From assembly GCA_001013295.1 (NCBI GenBank), contig LAZY01000078.1:186001-250000 (forward strand): a DNA stretch of 64,000 bases, read 5' to 3'. This document shows, in pieces, positions 55,174 to 64,000 of this stretch; within the stretch, counting starts at the first letter, position 1, and every line of letters starts with the position of its first letter. A program made the position numbers and the translations under genes. A model generated the notes under the pieces. The model did not search any database and was not told where the DNA came from. It worked only from the letters and a program-made list of their open reading frames with translations. The DNA is from Chryseobacterium indologenes. GTDB lineage: Bacteria; Bacteroidota; Bacteroidia; Flavobacteriales; Weeksellaceae.

Positions 55174-55938
55174 ATGACCGATTTAATAAAAATTTTCCCG
55201 GAGTACGAAGACGTATTTTATGATGATATTGAGAATCATAAGAAATATTTTCTTCCGATTTGTTCAGTTAATTTAAAGATAATTGATCCAGCAGAAGATC
55301 AATGGCTGCATATTGTTTCTGTAAAGGAAATTTACGATGGCTGTGTTGGAGAAGACACTCTGGAATTCCATACAGAATATACCAAAGCGGATATGTTTGG
55401 TTTTGATGTGATTGACGGTAAATATAAGTTTGATGCAGATTGGAATTATTTCTCAGCACATACAGAGATCTCTCCGGAAGATTATGGGAACAATTATTCA
55501 GATTTAGAAATTGAATACAATATGAATGAAGCAATGTATCAATTGAAAAAAGAATATTACCAAAAACACAATAAGCTTTATGATAAAGATTTCAATCGGC
55601 CGGGTTTGGAGGTTGATGATATTCGCCGTTTAGAACGTTTACGTAACCTTACGGTTGAAGAGCTGGAGAAAGATAATTACTCAGAATATGCTGAGGAACG
55701 TTTACAGAATAAGATTTTCGGTGTTTTTGAAGAACTTAATACGAATGCGCTCCCCTTAGAAGAATGCAATTTCGGAGGTGAAAACCTCATTGAAAAACCC
55801 TTTAAACCTGATGGAACCCTGATGGATTATATTGCATGTTTGGAAGGCTATGATTTTCAGCAAAATTCGGCAGACCAAGTATTTTTATTTTATGACAAAG
55901 AGCTTAAAAAGGCAGTCATTTGTTTAGAATATACTTAA
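55174..55938 (+). CDS. Hypothetical protein
   Basis: 254 aa, acidic, no signal peptide. The C-terminal end (MDYIACLEGYDFQQNSADQVFLFYDKELKKAVICLEYT) recalls the last motif of DUF1963/YwqG-like proteins, but the rest does not, so I leave it unassigned. The start is 1 bp after the lipoprotein stop (tight operon). Confidence 0.55.
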   Translation: MTDLIKIFPEYEDVFYDDIENHKKYFLPICSVNLKIIDPAEDQWLHIVSVKEIYDGCVGEDTLEFHTEYTKADMFGFDVIDGKYKFDADWNYFSAHTEISPEDYGNNYSDLEIEYNMNEAMYQLKKEYYQKHNKLYDKDFNRPGLEVDDIRRLERLRNLTVEELEKDNYSEYAEERLQNKIFGVFEELNTNALPLEECNFGGENLIEKPFKPDGTLMDYIACLEGYDFQQNSADQVFLFYDKELKKAVICLEYT

Positions 55939-55980
55939 TCTGAAATTTAAAATACACGATAAAAGAGAAAAATATTGTAG

Positions 55981-56856
55981 ATGTACATAGGAAGCACGGC
56001 GAAAGAAAGACCAGACCGCTTCATGATGATAGAAAGCGGAGATTCTGCCACGGATATTTTAGCATTGATGACAGAAAAACAGATTTTTAATCTTATTCTG
56101 GATGGGAAAACCTGTGATGCAGCTATTTTTAGGCTTCCTGAATTCAAAGAAGTCTTCGGAAATATCAATATCATTCACCTTTCTAATTTTGATATTCATC
56201 AAAGCGAGATTTTGTATGCCCTGAAAAATGCTGTTCGCCTCGAAATCAAAAAATGTACATACAAAGGCAAAGAACAGATTGACTGGACTGTTTTTACGCG
56301 ATTAGAGGAGATTTTCACACCTTATTCCAAACGGTTTGTGAATCTTTTTACGTATCCAACACTAGAGACGATCTTCATTGAAAAATTTACAGAAGAAAAT
56401 TATCAGTTTCCTGAAAATGAAATCCTGAATACTTTATCCATTGAAAGAAGTGCCTCCTGTGACTGGTCAACACTCGCTCATTTCAGGAATTTGGAAGCAT
56501 TATACCTGTCAGAAATTAAGTCTTTAATATCAATCTCGTGGCTTGCCAATTTAAAAAAATTAAAAGAGCTGGATCTGAGCCTTTGCAAAAATGTTGAGAA
56601 TATGATAGAATCCATTTCAGAGGTCAAAACACTTACATATCTTCATCTATTTCAGAGCGGAGTGATAGAATCTTTGCAAAATTTAATCAATCTTACCAAT
56701 CTGGCAGAATTGACTATTGAAAATAAAGGAAAGTTATTAGATAAAAACATTTTTTTTCTCGATAAAATCCCTAACCTGGAGTATAGTATTGAGATTGGAA
56801 GTTTTGGTGCGGGAAGTAATTCTTTCGCTAAACAACATAGTTGTGAAATAGAGTAG
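55981..56856 (+). CDS. Leucine-rich-repeat-like protein
   Basis: 291 aa. From about residue 140 the spacing of Leu/Ile fits irregular LRR units (ILNTLSIERSASCDWSTL, FRNLEALYLSEIKSLISISWL, LKKLKELDLSLCKNVENM, VKTLTYLHLFQSGV, LTNLAELTIEN). No signal peptide, so probably a cytoplasmic protein-binding role. It closes the group starting with the SUKH gene. Confidence 0.6.
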   Translation: MYIGSTAKERPDRFMMIESGDSATDILALMTEKQIFNLILDGKTCDAAIFRLPEFKEVFGNINIIHLSNFDIHQSEILYALKNAVRLEIKKCTYKGKEQIDWTVFTRLEEIFTPYSKRFVNLFTYPTLETIFIEKFTEENYQFPENEILNTLSIERSASCDWSTLAHFRNLEALYLSEIKSLISISWLANLKKLKELDLSLCKNVENMIESISEVKTLTYLHLFQSGVIESLQNLINLTNLAELTIENKGKLLDKNIFFLDKIPNLEYSIEIGSFGAGSNSFAKQHSCEIE

Positions 56857-56915
56857 CAGGTATTTTACCTATATTTACATTCTTTACTACCACAAAACTT
56901 CATAAAGATAAGGGT

Positions 56916-59126
56916 TTGATGCACAGGTTACTATTTATATTTACTTTATTTATTTGTCCGTTTTTTGTTCAGGCACAGGATGTTTTAAGCAAATTAGAAA
57001 AGGAATATAACCATGCCTCCAACAAAATAGAGGAGCAGTTGAATCTGGCTCCCAAATATGCCACTGCCTTATTCTTCCATAATTTTAAGCCGAAATCTTA
57101 TCAGCTTTTGGCGACCAATATTTCCCTTGCAACGAAGCAGGCCGATGGAAAATATGCGACTATTTTGTACGCGGTTCAGGCAATGAATTACCGGCTTGAC
57201 AATAAAGAAGCTGAATCTTCAAAAAGCCTGGAAATGGGAAAGATGTACAGCTTAAAAACAAACAGTAACGAAGCAAAAGGGTACCTGGAATATGCAAGAG
57301 GCTGGATTCTCACACGTAATAATAAAATCACTGATGCTGTTGCTGCCTATCTCAAAGCAATTAATTATTATGAAAATTCACCCACAACTTCTACACTCTA
57401 TGGAAGATATGGAAATACAGCCAAAGAATTATCTGCAATTTATGCTGATCTGAACGAGTTTCAGCTGGAAGAAAAATACAGTAAGCAGTTTCTGTTGTTA
57501 GCATCCAAACAAAATGATCCTAATCTGATTTTCGATGCTTATATGAGAATGGGGTATATGTACGAACAGAAGCATGTTCAAAACCCATCTGATCTACAGT
57601 TTAGAAATAAAGCAGAACAATATTATGTACAGGCGATTACCACTTTCAATAAGAATAAAGGGTCTATGCTTAATAAGAGCAACCTTTCCTATGCGGCCAT
57701 TAATCTAGCCAATCTGTATATTGAGTTTAATCAGGATAAAGCCATGCAATATGCTCAATTGGCTAACAAGGTAAGCCTGGAGACGGGTGATGCTATCCAT
57801 ATTGCTTCTTCATTTGGAATTTTGGCAGAGCTTGCCATACAGAATAAAAATTACGATCTCGCTAAGTCTTATTTTCTGAAAGCTTCTATGGAAATAGGGA
57901 AAAGTCCTGTTAGAAATCATAATATAGAACTTTCTATTCTTGAGTCTTTATCCAGAGTGAGTGAAGAGCAGGGCAATTACAAAGAAGCACTGACTTATTA
58001 TAAAAGTTATGTAGATAAATACAAAAGCGTTTACGATCAGGAAAAACTGGATATTACCAAAAGATTAGAGTCTCAGTTTGAGAAAGAAAGACAGGAACAG
58101 AAATATATAAAACTGCAGCTGGAAAGTGATAAAAAAGCACAACAGATCAAGCTGATCAATATCCTTCGTGCACAGCGTGAACAGGTGTATAACAACTTAA
58201 AACTGGTAGAAGAAAACCAACGTGAACGTCTGAAATTTTCAGAACTGGAATCTGAGAAAAAAGAACAACAGCTTCGTTTGGCCAAATTAGAAACACAGCA
58301 GAAGAACAACGACATCAACAGTTATAAAAAGCTGCTGGCATTCAAGGAAAAGATTAATACCTATTACATTGTTTTTATTTTCATTTTCATCGTTCTGATC
58401 CTTTTACTGCTTTATGCCTATAAACAGCGTGTAAAGTCGATTAAACAAAGAGACGAACTGCATGCATTAGCTTTGGAAAAAGAAAAGCAGAATTCAAAAA
58501 TATCTACGCTTACGGCATTGCTTGAGGGGCAGGAGCAGGAGCGTGGACGCTTAGCCCGGGATCTTCATGACGGATTGGGAGGCTTGCTTTCGGGAACGAA
58601 ACTTCAGCTGTCTTATTTAGATCCTCATCATTCCGAAACAATAGAAGAGGGAATTTCAAAATCCATCGATCAGATTGATGGTGCAGTGGAGGAGTTAAGA
58701 AGGGTTGCCCATAATCTGATGCCCGACTTATTAATGAAATATGGTCTGGAAGTAGCCATTCAGGAATTTGCCTCCAGAATATCCAATAATGGACTGGACA
58801 TTCATACTGAATTTATCGGGTATACAAATTCCATATCACAGGAAAAACAGCTGATACTGTACAGAATCATTCAGGAATTGGTCAACAATGCCATCAAGCA
58901 TGCCAGTCCTTCAGAAATTATTATTCAGATCAGTGAAGAAGAAAAGGTTTTAAACCTTACAGTAGAGGATAACGGCAAAGGTTTTGACCGTACCGACTTA
59001 GATATGAGAAAAACAGCTGGGTTTCATAATATAGAATTAAGAGTCCAATTTTTAAAAGGGACAATGAATATCACCTCAGAATTGAATATTGGAACCAGTA
59101 TAGAACTTCAAATTCCGATTTATTAA
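56916..59126 (+). CDS. TPR-containing sensor histidine kinase (NarL-partner type)
   Basis: 736 aa. A signal peptide (to VQAQ) is followed by a periplasmic TPR region (about 25-380: AAYLKAINYYENSP, AEQYYVQAITTFNKN, YKEALTYYKSYVDKY). A coiled coil comes next (about 385-475, rich in Gln/Glu/Lys), then one membrane helix near 485-507. The HisKA_3 domain has phospho-acceptor His551 in ARDLHDGLGG, and the HATPase has LVNNAIKHASPSEI and VEDNGKGFD. It passes phosphate to the response regulator encoded 1 bp downstream. The signal is unknown. Confidence 0.92.
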   Translation: MMHRLLFIFTLFICPFFVQAQDVLSKLEKEYNHASNKIEEQLNLAPKYATALFFHNFKPKSYQLLATNISLATKQADGKYATILYAVQAMNYRLDNKEAESSKSLEMGKMYSLKTNSNEAKGYLEYARGWILTRNNKITDAVAAYLKAINYYENSPTTSTLYGRYGNTAKELSAIYADLNEFQLEEKYSKQFLLLASKQNDPNLIFDAYMRMGYMYEQKHVQNPSDLQFRNKAEQYYVQAITTFNKNKGSMLNKSNLSYAAINLANLYIEFNQDKAMQYAQLANKVSLETGDAIHIASSFGILAELAIQNKNYDLAKSYFLKASMEIGKSPVRNHNIELSILESLSRVSEEQGNYKEALTYYKSYVDKYKSVYDQEKLDITKRLESQFEKERQEQKYIKLQLESDKKAQQIKLINILRAQREQVYNNLKLVEENQRERLKFSELESEKKEQQLRLAKLETQQKNNDINSYKKLLAFKEKINTYYIVFIFIFIVLILLLLYAYKQRVKSIKQRDELHALALEKEKQNSKISTLTALLEGQEQERGRLARDLHDGLGGLLSGTKLQLSYLDPHHSETIEEGISKSIDQIDGAVEELRRVAHNLMPDLLMKYGLEVAIQEFASRISNNGLDIHTEFIGYTNSISQEKQLILYRIIQELVNNAIKHASPSEIIIQISEEEKVLNLTVEDNGKGFDRTDLDMRKTAGFHNIELRVQFLKGTMNITSELNIGTSIELQIPIY

Positions 59127-59127
59127 A

Positions 59128-59757
59128 ATGATAAAAGTAGCCATAACAGACGATCACCCGCTTCTATTGGAAGGGTTGAAGAATATTTTAGGAAATAGTG
59201 ATACTATAGATGTTGTAGATTGTTTCAAAAACGTTTCAGAAATGAATGCAGGTTTGAAAAAACAGCCTGTAGATATTTTATTATTAGACATCAATTTGGC
59301 AGACATCAACAGCATCGAGCTCATCAAACCTTTAAAGAAAAAGTACGGGAACCTCCAGATTATTATGCTCAGTGTTCACAATGAATTGCCTGTGATTAAT
59401 AGTACGCTGGCTGAAGGCGCCCTGGGATACATTCAGAAAAATGCTTCAGTCACTGAAATTCTTGAGGGTATTGATACCGTATATGCCGGGAAACGGTTTC
59501 TATGTTCAAAAACCAGGTCTGTTTTAGAGAAAAAATCAGCCGACGGGCTCAATCAGGTTCCGAAATTGACCCGAAGAGAAAAAGAAATTTTAGCTGAGGC
59601 AGCGAAAGGTTTGACCACCAATCAAATGGCAGAAAAACTTTTTATCAGCCCACACACCGTTGAAAGCCACCGAAAAAATCTGATTGAAAAATTCCAGACT
59701 TCCAATCTTAGCTCAGCCATTAAATTAGCCATAGAATACGGTTTAATTATCGAATAG
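59128..59757 (+). CDS. LuxR/NarL-family response regulator
   Basis: 209 aa. Receiver domain with acidic pair Asp8-Asp9, phospho-acceptor Asp54 in ILLLDINLAD and Lys in YIQKNAS. C-terminal LuxR HTH: LTRREKEILAEAAKGLTTNQMAEKLFISPHTVESHRKNL. It starts 1 bp after the kinase stop and is its cognate partner. Targets unknown. Confidence 0.95.
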   Translation: MIKVAITDDHPLLLEGLKNILGNSDTIDVVDCFKNVSEMNAGLKKQPVDILLLDINLADINSIELIKPLKKKYGNLQIIMLSVHNELPVINSTLAEGALGYIQKNASVTEILEGIDTVYAGKRFLCSKTRSVLEKKSADGLNQVPKLTRREKEILAEAAKGLTTNQMAEKLFISPHTVESHRKNLIEKFQTSNLSSAIKLAIEYGLIIE

Positions 59758-60086
59758 GATACGAATAAAAGAAAGAGGAAGTAAAGCCGCAGAACAAACG
59801 TATAGAAACATTACGCCCGCTTAAAAAGAATCAGTGAAATTGATTCCACGCTTTGCTTTCTTCAAATATCCCGGATCATAAATAACTCCCTCAAATCTTA
59901 ATTCCGCTGTTAAAAACTCACTATAGAACAAGTCCTCTTAAAAATTTTAATGGCAAAAAACATTGTTAAGGTTTCAGCATCTGCATGATTAATTTAAGTT
60001 TTGGGATAAAATCAACAAAAAGGCCTGCTTACATCGTAAAAGCAGACCTTTTCTCTATATAAATTAAAAATTAGGTGTTCAATAAA
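59758..60086. repeat. Gap with ~110-bp repeat copy B and a terminator
   Basis: The repeat at about 59770-59873 has hairpin GAATCAGT-GAA-ATTGATTC (59828-59846) followed by CCACGCTTTGCTTTCTTCAAATAT, matching copy A. A hairpin terminator at 60018-60052 (AAAAGG-C-CTGCTT with AAGCAG-A-CCTTTT) serves the convergent gene. No coding frame is credited. Confidence 0.65.
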
Positions 60087-60653
60087 TTAATCTTTGAATC
60101 TCAATGCAGCCTGGAACAGGTTTTTCTTTCCTTTTAAATCATATTCCTCGTTATATTCAGGCTGATACATGAACAGATAAACTCTTCCGTCGAAATCTTT
60201 TAAACTGATAGGCTGGTCCACCATAATATCATAAAACCTTGTAATAGTACGGGTCGCTGTCCATTGTTTTAAATTTCCTTTGGGATTTTTATCAAACCGA
60301 TGATCTTTCACATCGGTATAATACCAGTAGGAAGGGGATTGATCCATCAGAAACAGTTCTTTGTCTTTGTTATATAATTCCTCCGCCATCCCTGTACTCT
60401 GAAACCATGGGACTTCCGCATTGAAAAGCCCCAGAGCTCCTGCATAAATATCTTTATTGGTAGTGGCTCCCACCAAAAAACCTTCAAGATTATTAGCGGT
60501 GAACTCAAATACAAAAGGAGACTTTTTAAGGTCATAAACATCATTTACAGGTTCAATTACTTTTCCATCCTGCTTGATAACTACCTTTAATGATTGTGCA
60601 AACGTCATAAAACTTAGTAAACAAAAAAGGAATGTTAAATTTACTTTTCTCAT
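60087..60653 (-). CDS. Secreted protein of unknown function
   Basis: 188 aa, signal peptide MRKVNLTFLFCLLSFMTFAQ. The body has VYDLKKSPFVFEFTANNLEGFLVGAT, QSPSYWYYTDVKDHRFD and RVYLFMYQPEYNEEYDLKGK. Not recognised. A TATCTTTG box lies upstream on the minus strand (60677-60684). Confidence 0.65.
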   Translation of the reverse strand: MRKVNLTFLFCLLSFMTFAQSLKVVIKQDGKVIEPVNDVYDLKKSPFVFEFTANNLEGFLVGATTNKDIYAGALGLFNAEVPWFQSTGMAEELYNKDKELFLMDQSPSYWYYTDVKDHRFDKNPKGNLKQWTATRTITRFYDIMVDQPISLKDFDGRVYLFMYQPEYNEEYDLKGKKNLFQAALRFKD

Positions 60654-60758
60654 GGTATATCTTTAAATAACTGGGGCAAAGATATTAGACTTTCTCTCGC
60701 TACACACTGGCTGATTTCAGGGGTTTTTACCCTATTTCAAATAGTAGGAAATGTATTC

Positions 60759-61835
60759 TTAATTGAACAGATCAGCCTTCAGCTGTATTTTTATGAAAGC
60801 CGCTTTCTGTTTTTTACTGGTGGATGCCGCTGAATTGATAGGGTAGACTTCTGCATAAAAAGTTCTATCATCCTTCCAGAAAGCTTTTGCCTCGTCACTA
60901 ATTTTGAAATTGGTGAAGTTTACATATAAAAGGTTTTCTTGAGTATGATTTTGTTCCAGATACCTACTGATCTCAAAATTACTTCCCACATCGTTATTCG
61001 AAGCTATGTAAGAAACCGTGTTTTTACCGGGCAGAATGTGAGGATAGCCGCCGGTAAACAGCGCAAAATCAGCACTTGGCTTTACCGTATAAAAAGAATA
61101 ATAGACCTCTGAGGTCCCTTCCGAACTTTCCTTAAAAACTTCCAGATGAAGGTAAGGAGACTGTCCAATATATTCATTGGATAAAAGACCGTCTTCTGTA
61201 GGGATATTCTTATGTTGTGTAATCACAGTTTCTTTTGAATTTTCAGTATAGATCCAATTGTTATCTTTTAATTTAACCTGAGGGTTCTTTACCAAAACTT
61301 CGTCAATTTTATTGCTGGAGGCCATTTTAAATTCCTGTTCCGAAACCTCCGTTATCGTACCATATTGACTGAATGATTTATTTTTAAAATCCTTAGTCTC
61401 TTTCAGGGTACTGCTTCGGATTTCATAAAGATCCACGCCCTTTAAGTTCAGATCAAATGATGCTGTGAATTCAGATTTCAGTACAAAAGCTTCAATGCTG
61501 TTCGAAATATTATTATTGATGCTGTAATGAATAGAGTAGAAGTCATCAAACTCTTCGAAACCATAGTAATTATCAAGTTTATTGTAAGCAACTTTCATAT
61601 GAGCGGCATCTTTACCCGGAGTCACAAAAAACTGCACAGAATCCAGCTTGGTAAATAATTGAAACGGAACATCCTGCACATTATCTACTCCTTTTATCTT
61701 TTTAAAATCTGCGAATGTTATAGCTTTCTGAGTCACTTCAGTTCCTGCTTTGTTAGTTTCTGAGTTTTTATTTTGCTGGCTACATCCCACAAAGACTACC
61801 ATAGATGATATGAAGAATGGATTTAAAATTTTCAT
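60759..61835 (-). CDS. Lipoprotein of unknown function
   Basis: 358 aa. Lipobox VVFVGCSQ. The beta-rich body has ITFADFKKIKGVDNVQDVPFQLF and YYSFYTVKPSADFALFTGGYPHILPGKN. It has no T9SS domain and is not recognised. It has a good promoter (61852-61882) and forms a minus-strand pair with the secreted protein gene at 60087, 105 bp apart. Confidence 0.65.
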   Translation of the reverse strand: MKILNPFFISSMVVFVGCSQQNKNSETNKAGTEVTQKAITFADFKKIKGVDNVQDVPFQLFTKLDSVQFFVTPGKDAAHMKVAYNKLDNYYGFEEFDDFYSIHYSINNNISNSIEAFVLKSEFTASFDLNLKGVDLYEIRSSTLKETKDFKNKSFSQYGTITEVSEQEFKMASSNKIDEVLVKNPQVKLKDNNWIYTENSKETVITQHKNIPTEDGLLSNEYIGQSPYLHLEVFKESSEGTSEVYYSFYTVKPSADFALFTGGYPHILPGKNTVSYIASNNDVGSNFEISRYLEQNHTQENLLYVNFTNFKISDEAKAFWKDDRTFYAEVYPINSAASTSKKQKAAFIKIQLKADLFN

Positions 61836-61851
61836 TTTATATATTTTGAGG

Positions 61852-61882
61852 CAAATGTATCAGTATTCAGAGTCACCACCAA
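61852..61882 (-). promoter_or_regulatory. Promoter of the 60759-61835 gene
   Basis: On the minus strand TTGG (61879-61882), 19 bp, TACATTTG (61852-61859). The leader is about 10 nt. Confidence 0.65.
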
Positions 61883-61993
61883 TAAAACCCGTGGATATGG
61901 GCAATAAATGGCTGAAAACAGGGATATATTTAATGATATATTTTCGGGAATTTTGCAAACAATAAACTAAGGACTATTAATTATTTATATCAG

Positions 61994-62554
61994 ATGAAAA
62001 ACGTAATAACGAGCTTTTCAGTTGTGATCATTTTGCTGGCTTCATGTTCGCCTGCTACCGATAAAAAAGTAAACAAAGTTGATTCTACAGCGGCAAAGAC
62101 GGATACCGTTTCCATACATACCCCGGAAGTAAAGACCATTTCAAAAGTAGAAGTGCCGGGAGATTTTTCACAACTGGTGCCTATTGATGTATTGGATACC
62201 AAAAATGAAAATGTATATGAAAAATATGGTATAGAATTCTCCGGAAACTGTTATTCGTGCGATTTAGCAAGTTTATCCGTAACAGAGAATACCATTAAAT
62301 GGACTAATGTATGTGATGAAAAAGATGTCTTTAAAGTAAGTGATTTCTCTGTTTTTGGCGAAGGCAGCAAAACAGTTCTAAAAACAGCAGACAGAACCTA
62401 TATTTTAACTCAGATCGATAAAGCTCCCGTATATGAGTTGGTAATAGAAGGTCAGAAACTGGAACTCAATAATAAAAGAATCGCTAAATATTTTACCACC
62501 AGGAAGGCATTGCCTCTTTTTAAAGAGCATGACTGTGGTGATTTTGAAGGGTAA
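61994..62554 (+). CDS. Lipoprotein of unknown function
   Basis: 186 aa. Lipobox IILLASCSP followed by a Thr/Lys-rich linker. Cys residues in GNCYSCDLAS and NVCDEKD. Single gene, last before infC. A loose hairpin GAAAGAGGGG/CCCCTCTTTC (62573-62624, long loop) followed by T-rich sequence may end it. Confidence 0.65.
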   Translation: MKNVITSFSVVIILLASCSPATDKKVNKVDSTAAKTDTVSIHTPEVKTISKVEVPGDFSQLVPIDVLDTKNENVYEKYGIEFSGNCYSCDLASLSVTENTIKWTNVCDEKDVFKVSDFSVFGEGSKTVLKTADRTYILTQIDKAPVYELVIEGQKLELNNKRIAKYFTTRKALPLFKEHDCGDFEG

Positions 62555-62666
62555 AAACTACTAAAACCTGTAAGAAAGAGGGGTGATAAATAAAATACAA
62601 ATGATGCTTATATAGCCCCTCTTTCTTTTTCTTATGGAACCTTTTCCATGAAATTTTTTTATAAAA

Positions 62667-62692
62667 AAAGCCTCAAAGTAATTTGAGGCTTT
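62667..62692 (-). terminator. Terminator of thrS-infC
   Basis: AAAGCCTCAAA (62667-62677) pairs with TTTGAGGCTTT (62682-62692), loop GTAA. An A-run on the plus strand gives the U-run on the minus strand, 23 bp past the infC stop. Confidence 0.85.
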
Positions 62693-62714
62693 CATATGTA
62701 AAATAATAACTGAA

Positions 62715-63275
62715 TTATTTCGCTGGTTTTTTAGGACTCATCATCATAATCATCCTTTTCCCTTCAAGCTTAGGAAGCTGATCTACCTTACCTACATGCT
62801 CAAGTTCCTGAGCTAGTTTTAAAAGTAAGATTTCTCCCTGGTCCTTAAAGATAATTGAACGTCCTTTAAAAAATACGTAGGTCTTTAGCTTAGAACCTTC
62901 TTCAAGGAATTTTTCAGCATGCTTTTTCTTAAATTCATAATCATGGTCATCAGTCTGAGGTCCGAAACGAATCTCTTTTACCACCACTTTCACCTGCTTA
63001 GCTTTAAGTTCCTTCTGTTTTTTCTTTTGCTCGTATAAGAATTTTTTGTATTCCAATACTCTTGCAATAAATGGTTCAGCCTTATCAGAAATTACTACTA
63101 AATCCAATTCCTGTTCCGCAGCAATCTGTCTTGCTTTGTCAATTGGATAAATTCCCGGCTCTACGTTATCGCCCACTAAACGAAGCTCTCTCACACGAAT
63201 TTTATCGTTGATCAAGTGAGCGTCCTCTTGTACCGGACGTCTCTGTGGGCCCCTGTTGTTAAATCTTTGTGCTAT
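62715..63275 (-). CDS. infC: Translation initiation factor IF-3
   Basis: 166 aa if started at the TTG at 63213-63215 ([17 protein letters not shown]), but family-like residues continue upstream in frame as [20 protein letters not shown]. The frame is closed by TAA just above. The only start-like codon there is ATA (63273-63275), giving 186 aa, and I use this end. Domains: IF3_N ([25 protein letters not shown]), the linker helix, IF3_C ([40 protein letters not shown]). It binds the 30S subunit and checks initiation. Unusual start codons are a known feature of infC autoregulation in E. coli. Confidence 0.9.
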   Translation of the reverse strand: MAQRFNNRGPQRRPVQEDAHLINDKIRVRELRLVGDNVEPGIYPIDKARQIAAEQELDLVVISDKAEPFIARVLEYKKFLYEQKKKQKELKAKQVKVVVKEIRFGPQTDDHDYEFKKKHAEKFLEEGSKLKTYVFFKGRSIIFKDQGEILLLKLAQELEHVGKVDQLPKLEGKRMIMMMSPKKPAK

Positions 63276-63371
63276 TGTATTATAATTTTATTGGTTAACT
63301 ACTATTTAATTGATTTAAGATTTAAAAATTGAAAGATTCCATTGTTTTTTGAATCCTTCAATCTTTTAATA

Positions 63372-64000
63372 TTAAATGGCTGCTTCCTTTTTGAAGTAAG
63401 CAACGAAATCCTCCAGTTTCATCACTCCAAGATCTCCTTCACCACGTCTTCTTACAGAAATCGTGCCTTCTTTTTCTTCATTTTCTCCTACCACAAGCAT
63501 GAAAGGAATCTTCTTCAATTCCGCATCACGGATCTTTTTCCCTGTCTTCTCGTTTCTGTCATCAATCTGACCGCTAATATCGTGATTTTCTAAAAATTGT
63601 GAAACTTTTTTTGAATAATCTACATATTTTTCACTGATCGGTAGAATAATAAACTGATCCGGGCTCAGCCATAATGGGAAATCACCTGCAGTGTTCTCCA
63701 GCAAAATAGCGATGAAACGCTCCATAGAACCAAATGGTGCTCTGTGGATCATTACCGGTCTGTGTTTTTCATTGTCGCTTCCGATATAGTGAAGATCAAA
63801 TCTTTCCGGTAAGTTATAATCTACCTGGATCGTTCCAAGCTGCCATTTTCTTCCTAAAGCATCTTTCACCATGAAGTCTAGCTTAGGACCGTAGAATGCC
63901 GCTTCACCGTATTCTATTACTGTTTTTAAGCCTTTCTTTTCTGCAGCATTGATGATCGCACTTTCTGCTTTTTCCCAGTTTTCATCAGACCCGATATATT
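63372..64000 (-). CDS. thrS: Threonyl-tRNA synthetase (C-terminal part)
   Basis: The frame is open to the window edge ([22 protein letters not shown] at the start), so the N-terminal part lies outside. Class II motif 3 is visible ([24 protein letters not shown]), preceded by YGPKLDF and [19 protein letters not shown]. The anticodon-binding domain follows ([44 protein letters not shown]). It charges tRNA-Thr. infC follows on the same strand after about 96 bp, containing an 11-bp hairpin with one mismatch. Confidence 0.96.
   Translation of the reverse strand, partial: YIGSDENWEKAESAIINAAEKKGLKTVIEYGEAAFYGPKLDFMVKDALGRKWQLGTIQVDYNLPERFDLHYIGSDNEKHRPVMIHRAPFGSMERFIAILLENTAGDFPLWLSPDQFIILPISEKYVDYSKKVSQFLENHDISGQIDDRNEKTGKKIRDAELKKIPFMLVVGENEEKEGTISVRRRGEGDLGVMKLEDFVAYFKKEAAI

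Overview
The window looks like chromosome of a Chryseobacterium-type member of the Flavobacteriia (Bacteroidota). It is AT-rich, has Bacteroidetes-type promoters (TTTG, 18-19 bp, TAnnTTTG), secreted proteins with type IX secretion (T9SS) type A C-terminal domains, many lipoproteins, and typical flavobacterial repeats between genes. I used reading alone, with no database search, so family names rest on visible motifs and remembered family features.

Layout. 1-2153: 5' part of a TonB-dependent receptor (minus). 2723-2796: tRNA-Ala(GGC). 3200-9231: single genes (alpha/beta hydrolase, YdeI/OmdA-like protein, HD hydrolase, small secreted proteins, an NlpC/P60 lipoprotein followed by a stand-alone LytTR protein). 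9407-11530: divergent MFS transporter and AraC regulator. 11855-13362: ICMT-like methyltransferase and dapD. 13392-17368: four-gene glycan operon (GT87-like, GT2, deacetylase, GT4). 17376-25135: complete histidine operon hisGDCBHAF(IE), headed by a His-rich leader peptide and a readable transcription attenuator. 25480-42980: a large Rhs/YD polymorphic-toxin locus, with a T9SS-type gene broken by one stop codon, two big Rhs genes ending in an ADP-ribosyltransferase-like toxin, and then a chain of displaced toxin tips, each followed by a likely immunity gene. 43123-48308: Rnl2-like RNA ligase, S41 peptidase and two tandem M28 peptidases with T9SS domains. 49047-49711: rplT and rpmI (minus). 49917-62554: hydrolase, several lipoproteins, a SUKH/SMI1-like gene, an LRR protein and a TPR histidine kinase/LuxR regulator pair. 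62715-64000: infC and the 3' part of thrS (minus).

Working together. The histidine genes form one attenuated biosynthetic unit. The Rhs locus reads as one expressed toxin gene with a store of alternative tips: near-identical Rhs-core segments stand before different C-terminal domains (ART-like, metallopeptidase-like, unassigned), so recombination between core copies could exchange the toxin end together with its immunity gene. The usual thrS-infC-rpmI-rplT order is present on one strand but is interrupted by about 13 kb between infC and rpmI.

Most notable: the orphan toxin/immunity chain, the his attenuator with an 8-bp antiterminator that contains the leader stop codon, a dispersed ~110-bp repeat whose hairpin changes in a compensatory way, and a conserved infC N-terminus that appears to begin at an ATA codon.
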